Assembly: GCF_028204155.1 (NCBI RefSeq)
Contig: NZ_JAQLOI010000003.1
Span: forward strand, 1,178,001-1,242,000
Source: Vibrio algarum
GTDB lineage: Bacteria; Pseudomonadota; Gammaproteobacteria; Enterobacterales; Vibrionaceae
Direction: 5' to 3'
DNA length: 64,000 nt
Of this stretch, positions 1 to 8,152 are shown in pieces. The position numbers were made by a program, and so were the translations under genes. The notes under the pieces were generated by a model, which was not told the origin of the DNA, did not search any database, and was given only the letters and a program-made list of their open reading frames with translations. Numbering within the stretch: the first letter of the stretch is position 1; every line of letters begins with the position of its first letter.

Positions 1-1
1 A

Positions 2-190
2 ATAAATTCTATTGTATGTGAAGGCGAAGAAGTCGTAACGGATGTTTCTATTACTGATGGTGACATTAAAGCTCGCGCGATTACGTTCTCTACCGTGCAA
101 AGTGGTCTAATCTGTAAGCAAGTAGAATTTTGGCCTGATGACTACGAAGCGCCCAAATGGCGTTCGCAATGGGTTAAACATCTCATTTGA
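2..190 (+). CDS. NTF2/SnoaL-like protein, C-terminal part
   Basis: The reading frame is open from the window edge to a TGA and gives the last 62 residues of a protein; the start lies outside. The tail (FWPDDYEAPKWRSQWV) resembles the end of nuclear transport factor 2/SnoaL-like alpha+beta barrel proteins, where an aromatic strand is followed by a Pro-x-WR segment. These small domains bind diverse ligands, and no substrate can be read from the fragment. The next gene starts 14 bases downstream on the same strand, so the two may be cotranscribed. Confidence 0.6.
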   Translation: MNSIVCEGEEVVTDVSITDGDIKARAITFSTVQSGLICKQVEFWPDDYEAPKWRSQWVKHLI

Positions 191-204
191 GAGTGGAAGA
201 TGGA

Positions 205-654
205 ATGAAAAATGCGAAAGTAGTTTTGTTTAATAGCGATAATCGACTTCATAAGCAGGATCTTGAACGCCTGTTTGTTGAATATAGTGATCAAGTTGCG
301 CCAGATATTGTAGATAAGCTTTCAACTCTTGCCTACTTTACAGGGTTTATTCTTTACATTGATAACCAACCTGCAGGTTTTGCTGTCTGTTTTGACTCTT
401 TTTCTACCTATCGCTCTCAACCAGTACTTAATATCCATGACTTTATGATTGCAAAAGATTTTCAAGGAAAAAAGCTGGGGAAAGTACTGCTGAATGCCAT
501 TGAAAAATATGGCCGTAAGCAGGATGTGGTTAAAATCACTTTAGAAGTAGACGATAACAATGATGTAGCAAAAAAACTGTATGCTTCATGTGGCTTTGAA
601 GATCATGAAGTGGTACTAAAAGGTCTGATGCATTGGCAAAAATACTTAAATTAG
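205..654 (+). CDS. GNAT family N-acetyltransferase
   Basis: A 149-residue acetyltransferase of the GNAT fold, expected to move an acetyl group from acetyl-CoA to an unknown amine. The acetyl-CoA loop is visible in the middle (DFQGKKLGKVLL, a Q-x-x-x-x-G type motif A), followed by the motif B region with LEVDDNN and KKLYASCGFE, the usual 'Y-x-x-x-GF' ending. The ATG at 205 is preferred over the in-frame TTG/GTG codons upstream, which overlap the previous gene's stop. It sits between an NTF2-like gene and a MazG gene in the same direction. Confidence 0.8.
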   Translation: MKNAKVVLFNSDNRLHKQDLERLFVEYSDQVAPDIVDKLSTLAYFTGFILYIDNQPAGFAVCFDSFSTYRSQPVLNIHDFMIAKDFQGKKLGKVLLNAIEKYGRKQDVVKITLEVDDNNDVAKKLYASCGFEDHEVVLKGLMHWQKYLN

Positions 655-688
655 AAATTGGCACCTAATTCCCCAAAAGAGAGATTTA

Positions 689-1054
689 ATGGAAGCGTTC
701 GAAACACTGCTTAGTATTGCACAGCGTAAAGCTAGGTTTGATAAAACTAGCAATTGGTCAAATGGTGCGGAAACCTATATCAATGAAATTAAAAACGAAG
801 TAGATGAGGTACTAGAAGAATTGCCTAAAGGCAGAATTTGCTATCTTGAAGATGAGCTTGGCGATTTGCTGTGGGATTACGTAAACACCTTAATTGCCTT
901 AGAAGAAGAGAAAGGGGTCAGTGTTGAATCCGTGCTGAAACGGGCGTGTCGTAAATATGACCAACGGGTCTCTGGTATTGAAAGTGGTAAACAGTGGCAA
1001 GAGATTAAAGAGATACAAAATGTCATGTTAGCGGAAGAGCAGGCGTCAAAATGA
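689..1054 (+). CDS. MazG-like nucleotide pyrophosphohydrolase
   Basis: A 121-residue all-alpha NTP pyrophosphohydrolase of the MazG superfamily. Two acidic helices carry the metal-binding pattern: NEIKNEVDEVLEEL (E-x-x-x-E) and, about 20 residues later, EDELGDLLWDYVN (E-x-x-D). The family hydrolyses nucleoside triphosphates to monophosphate and pyrophosphate, often as house-cleaning of damaged nucleotides. It is a single MazG domain, shorter than the two-domain E. coli MazG. A GAGAG segment about 8 bases before the ATG is a plausible ribosome site. Substrate is unknown. Confidence 0.85.
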   Translation: MEAFETLLSIAQRKARFDKTSNWSNGAETYINEIKNEVDEVLEELPKGRICYLEDELGDLLWDYVNTLIALEEEKGVSVESVLKRACRKYDQRVSGIESGKQWQEIKEIQNVMLAEEQASK

Positions 1055-1238
1055 GAGGCATAATTATTTTTTCATAGGTGTGTTATCTATAATTTCGATT
1101 GGACGCAGCAAGGTGCCGCTGAGTGGCTGTAAATGGCTAATTTGGTCGGTTTTAAGTTGTTGATTTATTGTCATTTGTTTTTGTGTTTATTTTTATTTTT
1201 GAGTGTTAATCTTTGCCCTAATTAAGGCAAGGATAATT

Positions 1239-1895
1239 ATGAACAGAAATAATGAAGTGTTTGAACAGGTAGATTTTTCTCGACAGGAACTGAGCGAGGC
1301 TAATTTTGACCGCTGTACGTTCATTCGTTGCGATTTTAGTCATGCAAAATTACGAGATAGCGTATTTGTAAACTGCACCTTTATCGAACAAGGTGAAATA
1401 GAAGGTTGCCAATTCGGTTATTGCGATTTGCGTGAAGCCTCTTTCAAAGATTGCCAGTTGTCTATGTCCAATTTCAGTGGTGCCAACTGCTTTGGTATTG
1501 AATTTAGAAACTGCGACCTTAAAGGCGCTAACTTTTTTAGGGCCAGCTTTTTAAATCAAGTAAACCACAAAATGTTTTTTTGTTCGGCATACATTACTGG
1601 CTGCAATTTGTCTTACGCTAATTTTGAACGTCAAAATATAGAGAAGTGTGATCTTTTTGAAAATCGTTGGATAGGGACGAATTTACAAGGCGCGTCTTTT
1701 AAAGAGTCGGACCTTAGCCGAGGGACTTTTTCCGAAGATTGTTGGGGACAGTTTCAAATGGAGGGGTGTAATTTAAGTCATTCAGAATTGGATGGTTTAG
1801 ATCCGCGAAAAGTAAACCTTACTGGTGTAAAAATTTGCGATTGGCAGCAACAGCAGTTACTTGAAAAACTTGGTGTAATAGTCTTACCGGGCTAA
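1239..1895 (+). CDS. qnr: Qnr family pentapeptide repeat protein (quinolone resistance)
   Basis: 218 residues of pentapeptide repeats (A/C-D/N-L/F-x-x), forming a right-handed beta-helix that mimics DNA and protects gyrase and topoisomerase IV from quinolones. The length equals classical Qnr proteins, and Qnr-specific stretches are present: FCSAYITGCNLSYANF, KCDLFENRWIG and a C-terminal LLEKLGVIV dimerisation segment. By memory it is closest to QnrC and chromosomal Vibrio Qnr proteins. The ATG at 1239, after AAGG, gives the family length; an in-frame GTG 36 bases upstream is less likely. I found no clear LexA box upstream, unlike qnrB. No mobile element flanks it, so it appears to be a resident gene. 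Confidence 0.92.
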   Translation: MNRNNEVFEQVDFSRQELSEANFDRCTFIRCDFSHAKLRDSVFVNCTFIEQGEIEGCQFGYCDLREASFKDCQLSMSNFSGANCFGIEFRNCDLKGANFFRASFLNQVNHKMFFCSAYITGCNLSYANFERQNIEKCDLFENRWIGTNLQGASFKESDLSRGTFSEDCWGQFQMEGCNLSHSELDGLDPRKVNLTGVKICDWQQQQLLEKLGVIVLPG

Positions 1896-1918
1896 TGGAA
1901 TTTGAAATTAATATTGAT

Positions 1919-2590
1919 CTACTCGGTGAGGCCTAAGCAGGTCTCTTCGAGTGGGCATCCATTGCATTTGGGGGTTTTAGTACAAAACTGTTGTGCATGA
2001 TCCACCATCAGGCCGTGATAATAGGCGTAAAGGTCGTTATCTTCTGGAATTGCGATTTCTATCATTCTTCTAAACTGATCGTAGTTTTTAGGAACAGAAA
2101 GCCCATTTCGAGAAAAAATGCGTCGCGTATAAGCGTCAATGACAAATGAAGCTTTACGAATAGCGTACACCAAAATAGCATCGGCGGTTTCATTGCCTAC
2201 ACCTTTTATTTCTAGAAGTTCTGCGCGTAATGTTGGTTTATCCCGGCGTCGAACCTTATTGATATCAAAGTGGTATTTTTCAAACCACGCTGTCAATGCT
2301 TTTACCTTTTTCGCTTTCTGATTGTAGTACCCACTTGGCTTTATTATCCGCGCAAGTTCTTCTTCTTTCATTTCAGAAATACATCGAGGGTCTAATGCAT
2401 TTCCGAGGTTTTTTAGGGCTTTTTCTGCGTTATTCCAATTGGTATTCTGAACAAGAATGGCACCAAGCATTACTTCATACGGCTTGTCTTTGTGCCACCA
2501 GTCGAAGTCACCATAATATTCGCTTAGTTTGTAAAAAACGGCGTTAATTAAATGATTGTTTGAAGTGTTGTGCGGGTTTTTCTTGTTCAT
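1919..2590 (-). CDS. Endonuclease III-related HhH-GPD protein with FeS cluster
   Basis: A 223-residue DNA glycosylase-fold protein. It has a helix-hairpin-helix (LEIKGVGNETADAIL) followed by the catalytic-type aspartate in SFVIDAYTRRIF. A C-terminal four-cysteine cluster (C-x5-C-x2-C-x5-C, FCTKTPKCNGCPLEETC) should bind a 4Fe-4S. The lysine that makes Nth a bifunctional AP lyase is absent from the hairpin (GNE instead of GRK), so if active it should be a monofunctional glycosylase. This matches the COG2231 group related to endonuclease III rather than Nth itself. It runs convergent to qnr, 23 bases apart. Confidence 0.88.
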   Translation of the reverse strand: MNKKNPHNTSNNHLINAVFYKLSEYYGDFDWWHKDKPYEVMLGAILVQNTNWNNAEKALKNLGNALDPRCISEMKEEELARIIKPSGYYNQKAKKVKALTAWFEKYHFDINKVRRRDKPTLRAELLEIKGVGNETADAILVYAIRKASFVIDAYTRRIFSRNGLSVPKNYDQFRRMIEIAIPEDNDLYAYYHGLMVDHAQQFCTKTPKCNGCPLEETCLGLTE

Positions 2591-2755
2591 GAGTATTTTT
2601 CTTAATTTACTTTTTTTATTTTCAATTCAAGTCATCGTGCAATTTGCTGAAGACTAATTCAAGGGCCTCGTTAAGGTTTGATCAACTTAATTTTGTAGTA
2701 TGCTGATTGGGCCTTAATAACAGCCCAAAGTAAAACGCCTAATTGGATAATTTAA

Positions 2756-3106
2756 ATGAACATGAGAACCTTTGCTGAGTTGACTGGCTTAACGCCATAC
2801 ACACTAAGATACTATGAAAAAATTGGCTTGCTAAAAGGTGTCCAGCGTAATGATAGCGGGCATCGAGTATTTTCGACTAAAGAGGTTAAATGGGTAGAGT
2901 TTATTATCCGGCTTAAAGAGACAGGAATGCCATTAGAGCAGATATTGCATTACAGTGAACTGAGAGAGCAGGGTGAAGAAACGATACTCGCTAGGCAGAG
3001 GATGCTTGAGGTTCATCGTAAGGCACTTAAGAATAAGTTAAAATCTCAAATGAAACACCTTTCTGCATTAGACAGTAAAATCGAATTCTACAAAAAACAC
3101 ACTTGA
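2756..3106 (+). CDS. MerR family transcriptional regulator
   Basis: A 116-residue MerR-type regulator. The N-terminal winged helix is typical (TPYTLRYYEKIGLL, then R-N-D-S-G-H-R-V-F). A long coiled-coil dimerisation helix (about residues 75-115) follows, with no cysteine-rich metal-binding C-terminus, so it resembles the NmlR/AdhR-like stress group more than metal sensors. It lies 57 bases before a carboxymuconolactone decarboxylase-like gene whose promoter has the MerR spacing and overlaps this gene's stop codon. It therefore probably activates that neighbour. The ATG at 2762 is an alternative start. Confidence 0.9.
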   Translation: MNMRTFAELTGLTPYTLRYYEKIGLLKGVQRNDSGHRVFSTKEVKWVEFIIRLKETGMPLEQILHYSELREQGEETILARQRMLEVHRKALKNKLKSQMKHLSALDSKIEFYKKHT

Positions 3107-3133
3107 CTTAGAGTGAACTCTAACTTGTATCCT
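3103..3133 (+). promoter_or_regulatory. MerR-type promoter and operator
   Basis: A -35 TTGACT (3103-3108) and a -10 TATCCT (3128-3133) are separated by 19 bp, the long spacer that MerR proteins untwist. A perfect 7-bp inverted repeat, TTAGAGT-GA-ACTCTAA (3108-3123), fills the spacer. It closely resembles sites of NmlR/AdhR-type regulators. The -35 overlaps the stop codon of the upstream merR gene, so the target starts just behind its regulator. Confidence 0.85.
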
Positions 3134-3163
3134 AAGCTTAGTATCAATGAAAAGGAATAAGTT

Positions 3164-3538
3164 ATGAGTAATTCAAGATATGAATTGGGCCTAGATAAGT
3201 TGGCCGAAATAGACGGTGAAGCCGGACAAAAAGTGATAGATAGCCTTCAAGATATCTCTCCAGATTTAGCCCGTTTAACAATCGAGTTTCCTTTTGGTGA
3301 CGTTTATGCGCGAGAAGGTTTGGATATAAAGTCACGTGAAATCGCCACTGTTGCTGCATTAACAGCACTGGGTAACTGTCAGCCTCAACTAAAGGTGCAC
3401 TTACACGCGGCACTCAATGTTGGCTGTAGCGAAGAAGAGTTAAAAGAGGTGATCATTCAGATGGCTGTCTATGCGGGTTTTCCTGCGGCGCTAAACGGAA
3501 TGTTCGCATTTAAAGAGGTATTGGCAGAGAAACTCTGA
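3164..3538 (+). CDS. Carboxymuconolactone decarboxylase family protein
   Basis: A 124-residue all-helical protein of the CMD/AhpD-like fold. The family signature is seen in the second half: S-R-E-I-A-T-V-A-A-L-T-A-L-G, then LKVHLHAALNVGCSEEELKE. There is no CxxC, so peroxidase activity like that of AhpD is not expected; the conserved histidine (HLHAALN) fits gamma-carboxymuconolactone decarboxylase-like members. Such genes are often paired with MerR regulators answering aldehyde or electrophile stress, which agrees with the promoter just upstream. AAGGA precedes the ATG. Its actual substrate is unknown. Confidence 0.87.
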   Translation: MSNSRYELGLDKLAEIDGEAGQKVIDSLQDISPDLARLTIEFPFGDVYAREGLDIKSREIATVAALTALGNCQPQLKVHLHAALNVGCSEEELKEVIIQMAVYAGFPAALNGMFAFKEVLAEKL

Positions 3539-3691
3539 ATTAGTTAACTTGGGTTAGGGTGTTAGAAATAGGTGCGAATCTCAAATAGGTTCGCTTCCTT
3601 GAAAGTTAGACCGCATACCATCAGTGTATTTATGGTCAAGACGGTTTATAAGGCGCACCCAGATTAAGTAAATTAAAGCTCGTGACGCGAT

Positions 3692-3715
3692 GGAGGCTGG
3701 CAAGTACGAGCCTCC
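3692..3715 (+). terminator. Possible terminator hairpin after the CMD gene
   Basis: A 7-bp perfect inverted repeat GGAGGCT (3692-3698) / AGCCTCC (3709-3715) with a 10-base loop stands about 150 bases after the CMD stop. There is no clear T tract. It lies upstream of the preferred start (3780) of the pseudouridine synthase gene and argues against the earlier in-frame ATG at 3690. Confidence 0.35.
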
Positions 3716-3779
3716 AATAGCATTCTCTAAAAAAAGGTACAATCCATGCTCAAATTTCTTCTATCATGCGGCCTTTAAT

Positions 3780-5458
3780 ATGCACTTGCCTCAACATTGC
3801 TTTACTCGATTCAACATTGCTATTGAAGGCTATGATTTACCAGAACAATTTACGTTTCCGTTCTACTATATACCGCATCCTTTATGCATATTGGCAGCCG
3901 AGCAACTGCAACAGCACCTAGAAACACAGACAGATTTTGAACATGACTTTGGTTTTGAAAATGAAGACAGCGGTCGTGGAAAAATGTTCGGTGTACTGCT
4001 CGTGCAAACACCGCAAGGAGAAATCGGGTTTTTGAGTGCGTTTTCTGGCAAACTTGCTGACCAAAACCTATTACCCGGTTTTGTTCCACCTGTTTTCGAT
4101 ATGTTAAAGGAAGAAGGCTTTTTTTAAGTGAAAACGAGGCGATCAATAAAGCCCACGCAGCTTATAAAGCGTTTTCTGAAAACCCAGAATTAGCAGCGCT
4201 TAATGCAGGAATAGAAGCCGACCGCACCGCTTACCAAAAAGAAGAACAAGCCTATCGGCAGGTGATGATTGTAAGTCGCGCAACACGAAAACAGCAACGC
4301 AAAAAGGGTGAACAGACGCTTGACTCACGTTTACTAAAAACGCTAATGGATGATTTAAGTCAACAAAGCGTGGCAGAGAAAAACAGACTTAAGCACTTAA
4401 AACGTCAATGGGATGAAAAATTAGCCACTAAAGAGCAACGCTTGGTAAAACTTCAGGCGCATCTGGCAGGACTTAAAGATCACCATAAAGCGCTATCTAA
4501 CGCTTTGCAACATAAACTGCATAGACAATATCGTTTTCTCAATAATCGTGGCGAGCTGCGCGATTTGGTTGATATCTTTGCCACGACAAGCAACCCTGTC
4601 CCGCCAGCGGGCGCGGGCGAATGTGCAGCACCGAAACTGTTACACTACGCTTATAAACATGGCTTTAAGCCTCTTGCATTTGCTGAGTTTTGGTGGGGGC
4701 TGCCGCCAAAATCAGAAGTACGCCAACACAAGAAATTCTACCCATCGTGCAATAACAAATGTCAGCCTATTTTGGGGCACATGTTGCAAGGTTTGAATGT
4801 GGAGTCCAATCCTTTAGAAAAAAATTGGGCCGCAGACAAAGAACTAAAAATTGTATTCCAAGATGAAGCCATGGTAGTTATTAATAAGCCGTCAGGCTTA
4901 TTATCAGTGCCCGGAAAAACCATTAAAGATTCCGCTTATACGCGTCTGCAAACTTTATTCCCAGATGTCGAAGGTCCGTTTGTGATTCACCGTTTAGATA
5001 TGGTGACATCCGGTTTGTTGGTGTTTGCATTGACCAAACGAGCAAACAAAAGCCTACAAAAACAGTTTATTACACGCGGTGTACAAAAACGCTATGTCGC
5101 TTTATTGGAAGGTGCACTTACTCAAACAGAAGGGGATATTTCTTTGCCTATGCGCGGAGACCCTGATGATAGACCACGTCAACTAGTGTGTGGCGATCAT
5201 GGCAAACATGCAGAAACTCACTGGCAACTGATCGAAGTAAAAGACGGCCGCAGCAAAGTGTACATGTACCCAAAAACCGGTCGCACCCATCAACTTCGGG
5301 TTCATAGTGCGCATCACTTAGGTCTAAACATACCGATAGTGGGTGACGCGTTATACGGTGAGAAAGCCGACCGTTTGCTCTTGCACGCAGAACGTTTAGA
5401 AATCGATCACCCATACAGTAGTGAGCGAATGGTATTTCAAGTCGACAGTGAATTCTAA
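3780..5458 (+). pseudogene. RluA-family RNA pseudouridine synthase, frameshifted
   Basis: Two consecutive frames encode one protein of about 560 residues. The first (3780-4127) gives the N-terminal part (FTFPFYYIPHPLC) and ends ...EEGFF-stop at a run of seven T (4117-4123). One extra T continues into LSENEAINKAHAAY and the second frame. The second part has a coiled-coil region (charged, about 4270-4530) and the RluA catalytic domain with FVIHRLDMVTSGLLVFAL (catalytic Asp in HRLD) and KTGRTHQLRVH. It would isomerise uridine in rRNA or tRNA. The break could be a homopolymer sequencing error, -1 slippage or real decay. If really broken, the C-terminal ORF (GTG 4262 or ATG 4265) still holds the whole catalytic domain. 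Confidence 0.8.
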
Positions 5459-5520
5459 ATACTCACCTTATTTTCTTGTGTGCTTTTTAAGTAAATATTT
5501 TCTAGTCTCTTAAATGATGA

Positions 5521-5550
5521 GTCAGCACTGTTTTAGAGAGTGCTGACTTT
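5521..5550 (+). terminator. Terminator after the pseudouridine synthase
   Basis: Perfect 9-bp stem GTCAGCACT (5521-5529) / AGTGCTGAC (5539-5547), a 9-base loop and a short T run. It follows the pseudouridine synthase stop by about 60 bases and separates it from a convergent gene. Confidence 0.65.
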
Positions 5551-5617
5551 GAAAACCATGGATGACATTGCTGACGTTAGATTGTGTAATGATACAAAAA
5601 ATGGAGAGATAAACTGG

Positions 5618-6142
5618 CTAAAAGGTAAGAATGATACCAGTCGAAAAAGTTGGTACGAATGAACTGCTAAGAAATGTCGACGATTTATCAAGGTAACTGA
5701 TATCTATACCTGCTCTGAAGGCAACATACTTATTAAACCCTATAGCCCAAGATACCGAAGTGCTCACTCCTTCTTGTTTAAGTGACCGTTTGCCATAAAA
5801 AATATAGTCCCTTTCTCCTTCATAAGTGGCGTAACCAGCCTCAACTTGGAGAGACATTTGAGGATACTCTATTATTTGAAATTGCCCACCGACTCGGTAG
5901 GTCGTTATTTGGTCTTGATCAATATTGATGAATTCAGCGTTTGTATCGGAATATGAAAGGTATAATGATTCAAGACCGAAGATATCTTTAACTCCCAGTT
6001 GAAACCCATAACCTGACAAGCCGGATCCTACATAAGGGCCTGTTTTTATTTCTGGTGAAAAATGGATGGTTTGAGCTGCGACGTTTAGCGACGAAACGGC
6101 CAACATAGATGATAAGCCTACAACGAGATATTTTATTTTCAT
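5618..6142 (-). CDS. Outer-membrane beta-barrel protein (porin-like)
   Basis: A 174-residue exported protein. The N-terminus is a signal peptide (KIKYLVVGLSSMLAVSSLNVAAQ). The rest alternates hydrophobic and polar residues in beta-strands, and the chain ends in an aromatic residue (GIILTF), the usual signal for the outer-membrane assembly machinery. The ATG at 6142 is preferred because GGA stands about 7 bases upstream; a TTG 12 bases earlier is weaker. It follows another barrel gene on the same strand, with a hairpin between. Function unknown; size suggests an 8-stranded barrel. Confidence 0.65.
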   Translation of the reverse strand: MKIKYLVVGLSSMLAVSSLNVAAQTIHFSPEIKTGPYVGSGLSGYGFQLGVKDIFGLESLYLSYSDTNAEFINIDQDQITTYRVGGQFQIIEYPQMSLQVEAGYATYEGERDYIFYGKRSLKQEGVSTSVSWAIGFNKYVAFRAGIDISYLDKSSTFLSSSFVPTFSTGIILTF

Positions 6143-6174
6143 TAAGATGTCCAAAGATAAATCAATACGAACGT

Positions 6175-6202
6175 AATGCCCTTTTTCTTAATAGAGGGCA
6201 TT
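6175..6202 (-). terminator. Hairpin between two outer-membrane barrel genes
   Basis: Inverted repeat AATGCCCT (6175-6182) / AGGGCATT (6195-6202) with a 12-base loop, about 20 bases beyond the stop of the upstream barrel gene. It lacks a strong T tract on the minus strand, so it may be a weak terminator or an mRNA-stabilising hairpin. Confidence 0.45.
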
Positions 6203-6222
6203 AAAGTTGTTATTTGGGGGTT

Positions 6223-6774
6223 TTAGAATCGGTAACCGATAGTCCATGAAAACGTGTCGTAATCTGCATCATCGTATATAGCGTAATCTACACGCATGTC
6301 GGTGTAGATGTGCGCACCAAATTCAGCACGAGCTCCAAGCCCAATTACAATGCTCGTATCTTTGTAGGTTTCGTTAAGCTTACCCCCATCCCAGGACAGT
6401 GAATTTTCTTCGTTATGGTGAGCTAAGCCAATTAGGCCGTATGGCTTAATGTTTAAATTCTCTAAATAAAATTTATAACCAATATCGGCATCAATTTTGA
6501 TGTTAAAACCATCGATATCACTGGACACTCCGTAATTGCTTTCTGAATCTTTGTTTTTAGTGTACGCAACATTGAGCCCTACAAGTCGATTAAATTCGTA
6601 TCCATACTCAAGCTTAATTCCTTTACCCCAATCAACAGTAGAATCGGTAAAATATTCATTAATTTTTGTTTTGCTAAAACCGAGCCCCACACGATGCTGG
6701 CTGTCAAAGTTGTTAGCAAATGTTGGCGCAGCAAGAAGTGAACAGGAAATTAACGTTGTGAATAGAGTTTTCAT
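6223..6774 (-). CDS. Outer-membrane beta-barrel protein (OmpA/porin-like)
   Basis: 183 residues with a clear signal peptide (MKTLFTTLISCSLLAAPTFA). The mature part is an 8-strand-type barrel: strands such as VGLGFSKTKI, IKLEYGYEFN, GLNVAYTKN and WTIGYRF, ending in the typical C-terminal phenylalanine. It resembles the 'porin family/outer membrane beta-barrel domain' group in vibrios, which includes small OmpA-like barrels without a peptidoglycan-binding domain. Its stop lies 80 bases before the next barrel gene on the same strand, so the two may be coexpressed. No specific ligand can be proposed. Confidence 0.75.
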   Translation of the reverse strand: MKTLFTTLISCSLLAAPTFANNFDSQHRVGLGFSKTKINEYFTDSTVDWGKGIKLEYGYEFNRLVGLNVAYTKNKDSESNYGVSSDIDGFNIKIDADIGYKFYLENLNIKPYGLIGLAHHNEENSLSWDGGKLNETYKDTSIVIGLGARAEFGAHIYTDMRVDYAIYDDADYDTFSWTIGYRF

Positions 6775-6941
6775 ATTGATCTCAAAGTATAGATTAGAAC
6801 CTCCATTTAATTCATTGTCCTTGTGAATGAAAGCATCTTAAGTAATGACCTTAATTCAATCCAATTAGATTTTCTTTTGAGTGCAATAATTAATACTTAT
6901 TGGCTAAGCGATATAACCATGTTTGCTTTTTTGAGATTTTC

Positions 6942-7868
6942 TTAATGCTTGGTTTCCTGTTTAATGACTTGCTGAATTTGTTCAACTAACCACAACATGA
7001 GTGCAGTGTTTTTGTGTTTTGTATGGTAATAAGCGTATATGCTATTTCTGTAGGGCACACCATTTACCAATGGTGTGATAGCTTTTAGCGAAGGGTAACG
7101 TTGGATAGGAAATAAGTCGGAGTGTGGCATGAAAAAGTCAGTATGCTCAATAACATCGACTACTGCCATCACAAATTCAGTGCGAAAGCCGATGGTTGGA
7201 ATTAATCCTTCTTTCTCCATCAGCACCGCTGCTTCCGTAAAATTATCGTTATAACCAGGAGTTATCACGGAGGCAATAGGGTAAGGTTCTAGTTCTTGAG
7301 CTGTAACTGTTTCATTTGTTAATGGATGTCCACTACGAACGATAATTTTACCTTCTAGTTCTGCTAATAAATCGACGTGAACACTTTGGACAGGAGCTTG
7401 TTTTAAACTCACACCTATAGTGAGTTCGTCATTTTGTATATGATTCATAGAACTGCTTTTCCATGCCACTAACTCGAGGGTGCAATGTGGTGCTACTTTA
7501 GAAAAATGACGATAAAGTGAACCAGAAAGGCAGCTTAATACCACGGGGGCGACAGCTATTTTCACTGATGATTGAAAGGATAACGGGTCAAATTCACGTC
7601 CTTTGTTTAATACAGTAGATAATCCGTTTAAGTAGGGGGTAATGTCCCTAGCAAGCTCTTCTGCAAATTGGGTGGCTTTCAAGCCACTTGGTGCTTTAAC
7701 AAATAATGGGTCGTCGAGTTGGTTTCTGAGTTTTTGTAGAGCCTGACTGATGGCCGGTTGTGAAACAAAAAGGCGTTCAGCCGCTTTTCGCGTATTAAGC
7801 TCTTGAGATAAGACCAGGAACGTCCTTAACAAATTTAGGTCCATGCTAAAAAATAAGTCTTTGGCCAT
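6942..7868 (-). CDS. LysR family transcriptional regulator
   Basis: A 308-residue LysR regulator. The N-terminal winged helix is seen in LRTFLVLSQELNTRKAAERL and VSQPAISQALQKLR, with a linker helix after it. The remainder is the two-lobed periplasmic-binding-like effector domain. The ATG at 7868 has an AAGGAAG ribosome site six bases upstream; the more conventional MDLNLL start 24 bases later has none. It is divergent from the lipoprotein gene at 8153, with 284 bases between. That gene is a candidate target, but no operator was identified. Confidence 0.9.
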   Translation of the reverse strand: MAKDLFFSMDLNLLRTFLVLSQELNTRKAAERLFVSQPAISQALQKLRNQLDDPLFVKAPSGLKATQFAEELARDITPYLNGLSTVLNKGREFDPLSFQSSVKIAVAPVVLSCLSGSLYRHFSKVAPHCTLELVAWKSSSMNHIQNDELTIGVSLKQAPVQSVHVDLLAELEGKIIVRSGHPLTNETVTAQELEPYPIASVITPGYNDNFTEAAVLMEKEGLIPTIGFRTEFVMAVVDVIEHTDFFMPHSDLFPIQRYPSLKAITPLVNGVPYRNSIYAYYHTKHKNTALMLWLVEQIQQVIKQETKH

Positions 7869-8152
7869 GCTTGGCTTCCTTCATTTGAAGAGTAACATTA
7901 GCTAATAAGCATAGCTTATTAGTTCGAGAAGTAATAGTCATTAGATCTCTTCACGTAACATTCTCATAATGCCCACCAACAACAAGTTTGCATGGACTTG
8001 CAGACAGTGAAGATTCTGATTTTGTTTATTGGTATTTAGTTTTAACTGTACTAACGAAGTCTACGTCATTACGCCGAAGGAGAGGGCTAGAATTTCGCCA
8101 CTGACTCACGATAGAGGCCAGTGAACTTTGATAAAACTTTAGGTAATACACA

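Noticed and set aside
1055..1238. LexA box upstream of qnr
   Set aside because: No CTGT-N8-ACAG pattern is present, so SOS control as in qnrB is not supported.
3690..3779. N-terminal extension of the pseudouridine synthase from the ATG at 3690
   Set aside because: The stretch contains a terminator-like inverted repeat and does not resemble the family; the conserved part starts near 3780.
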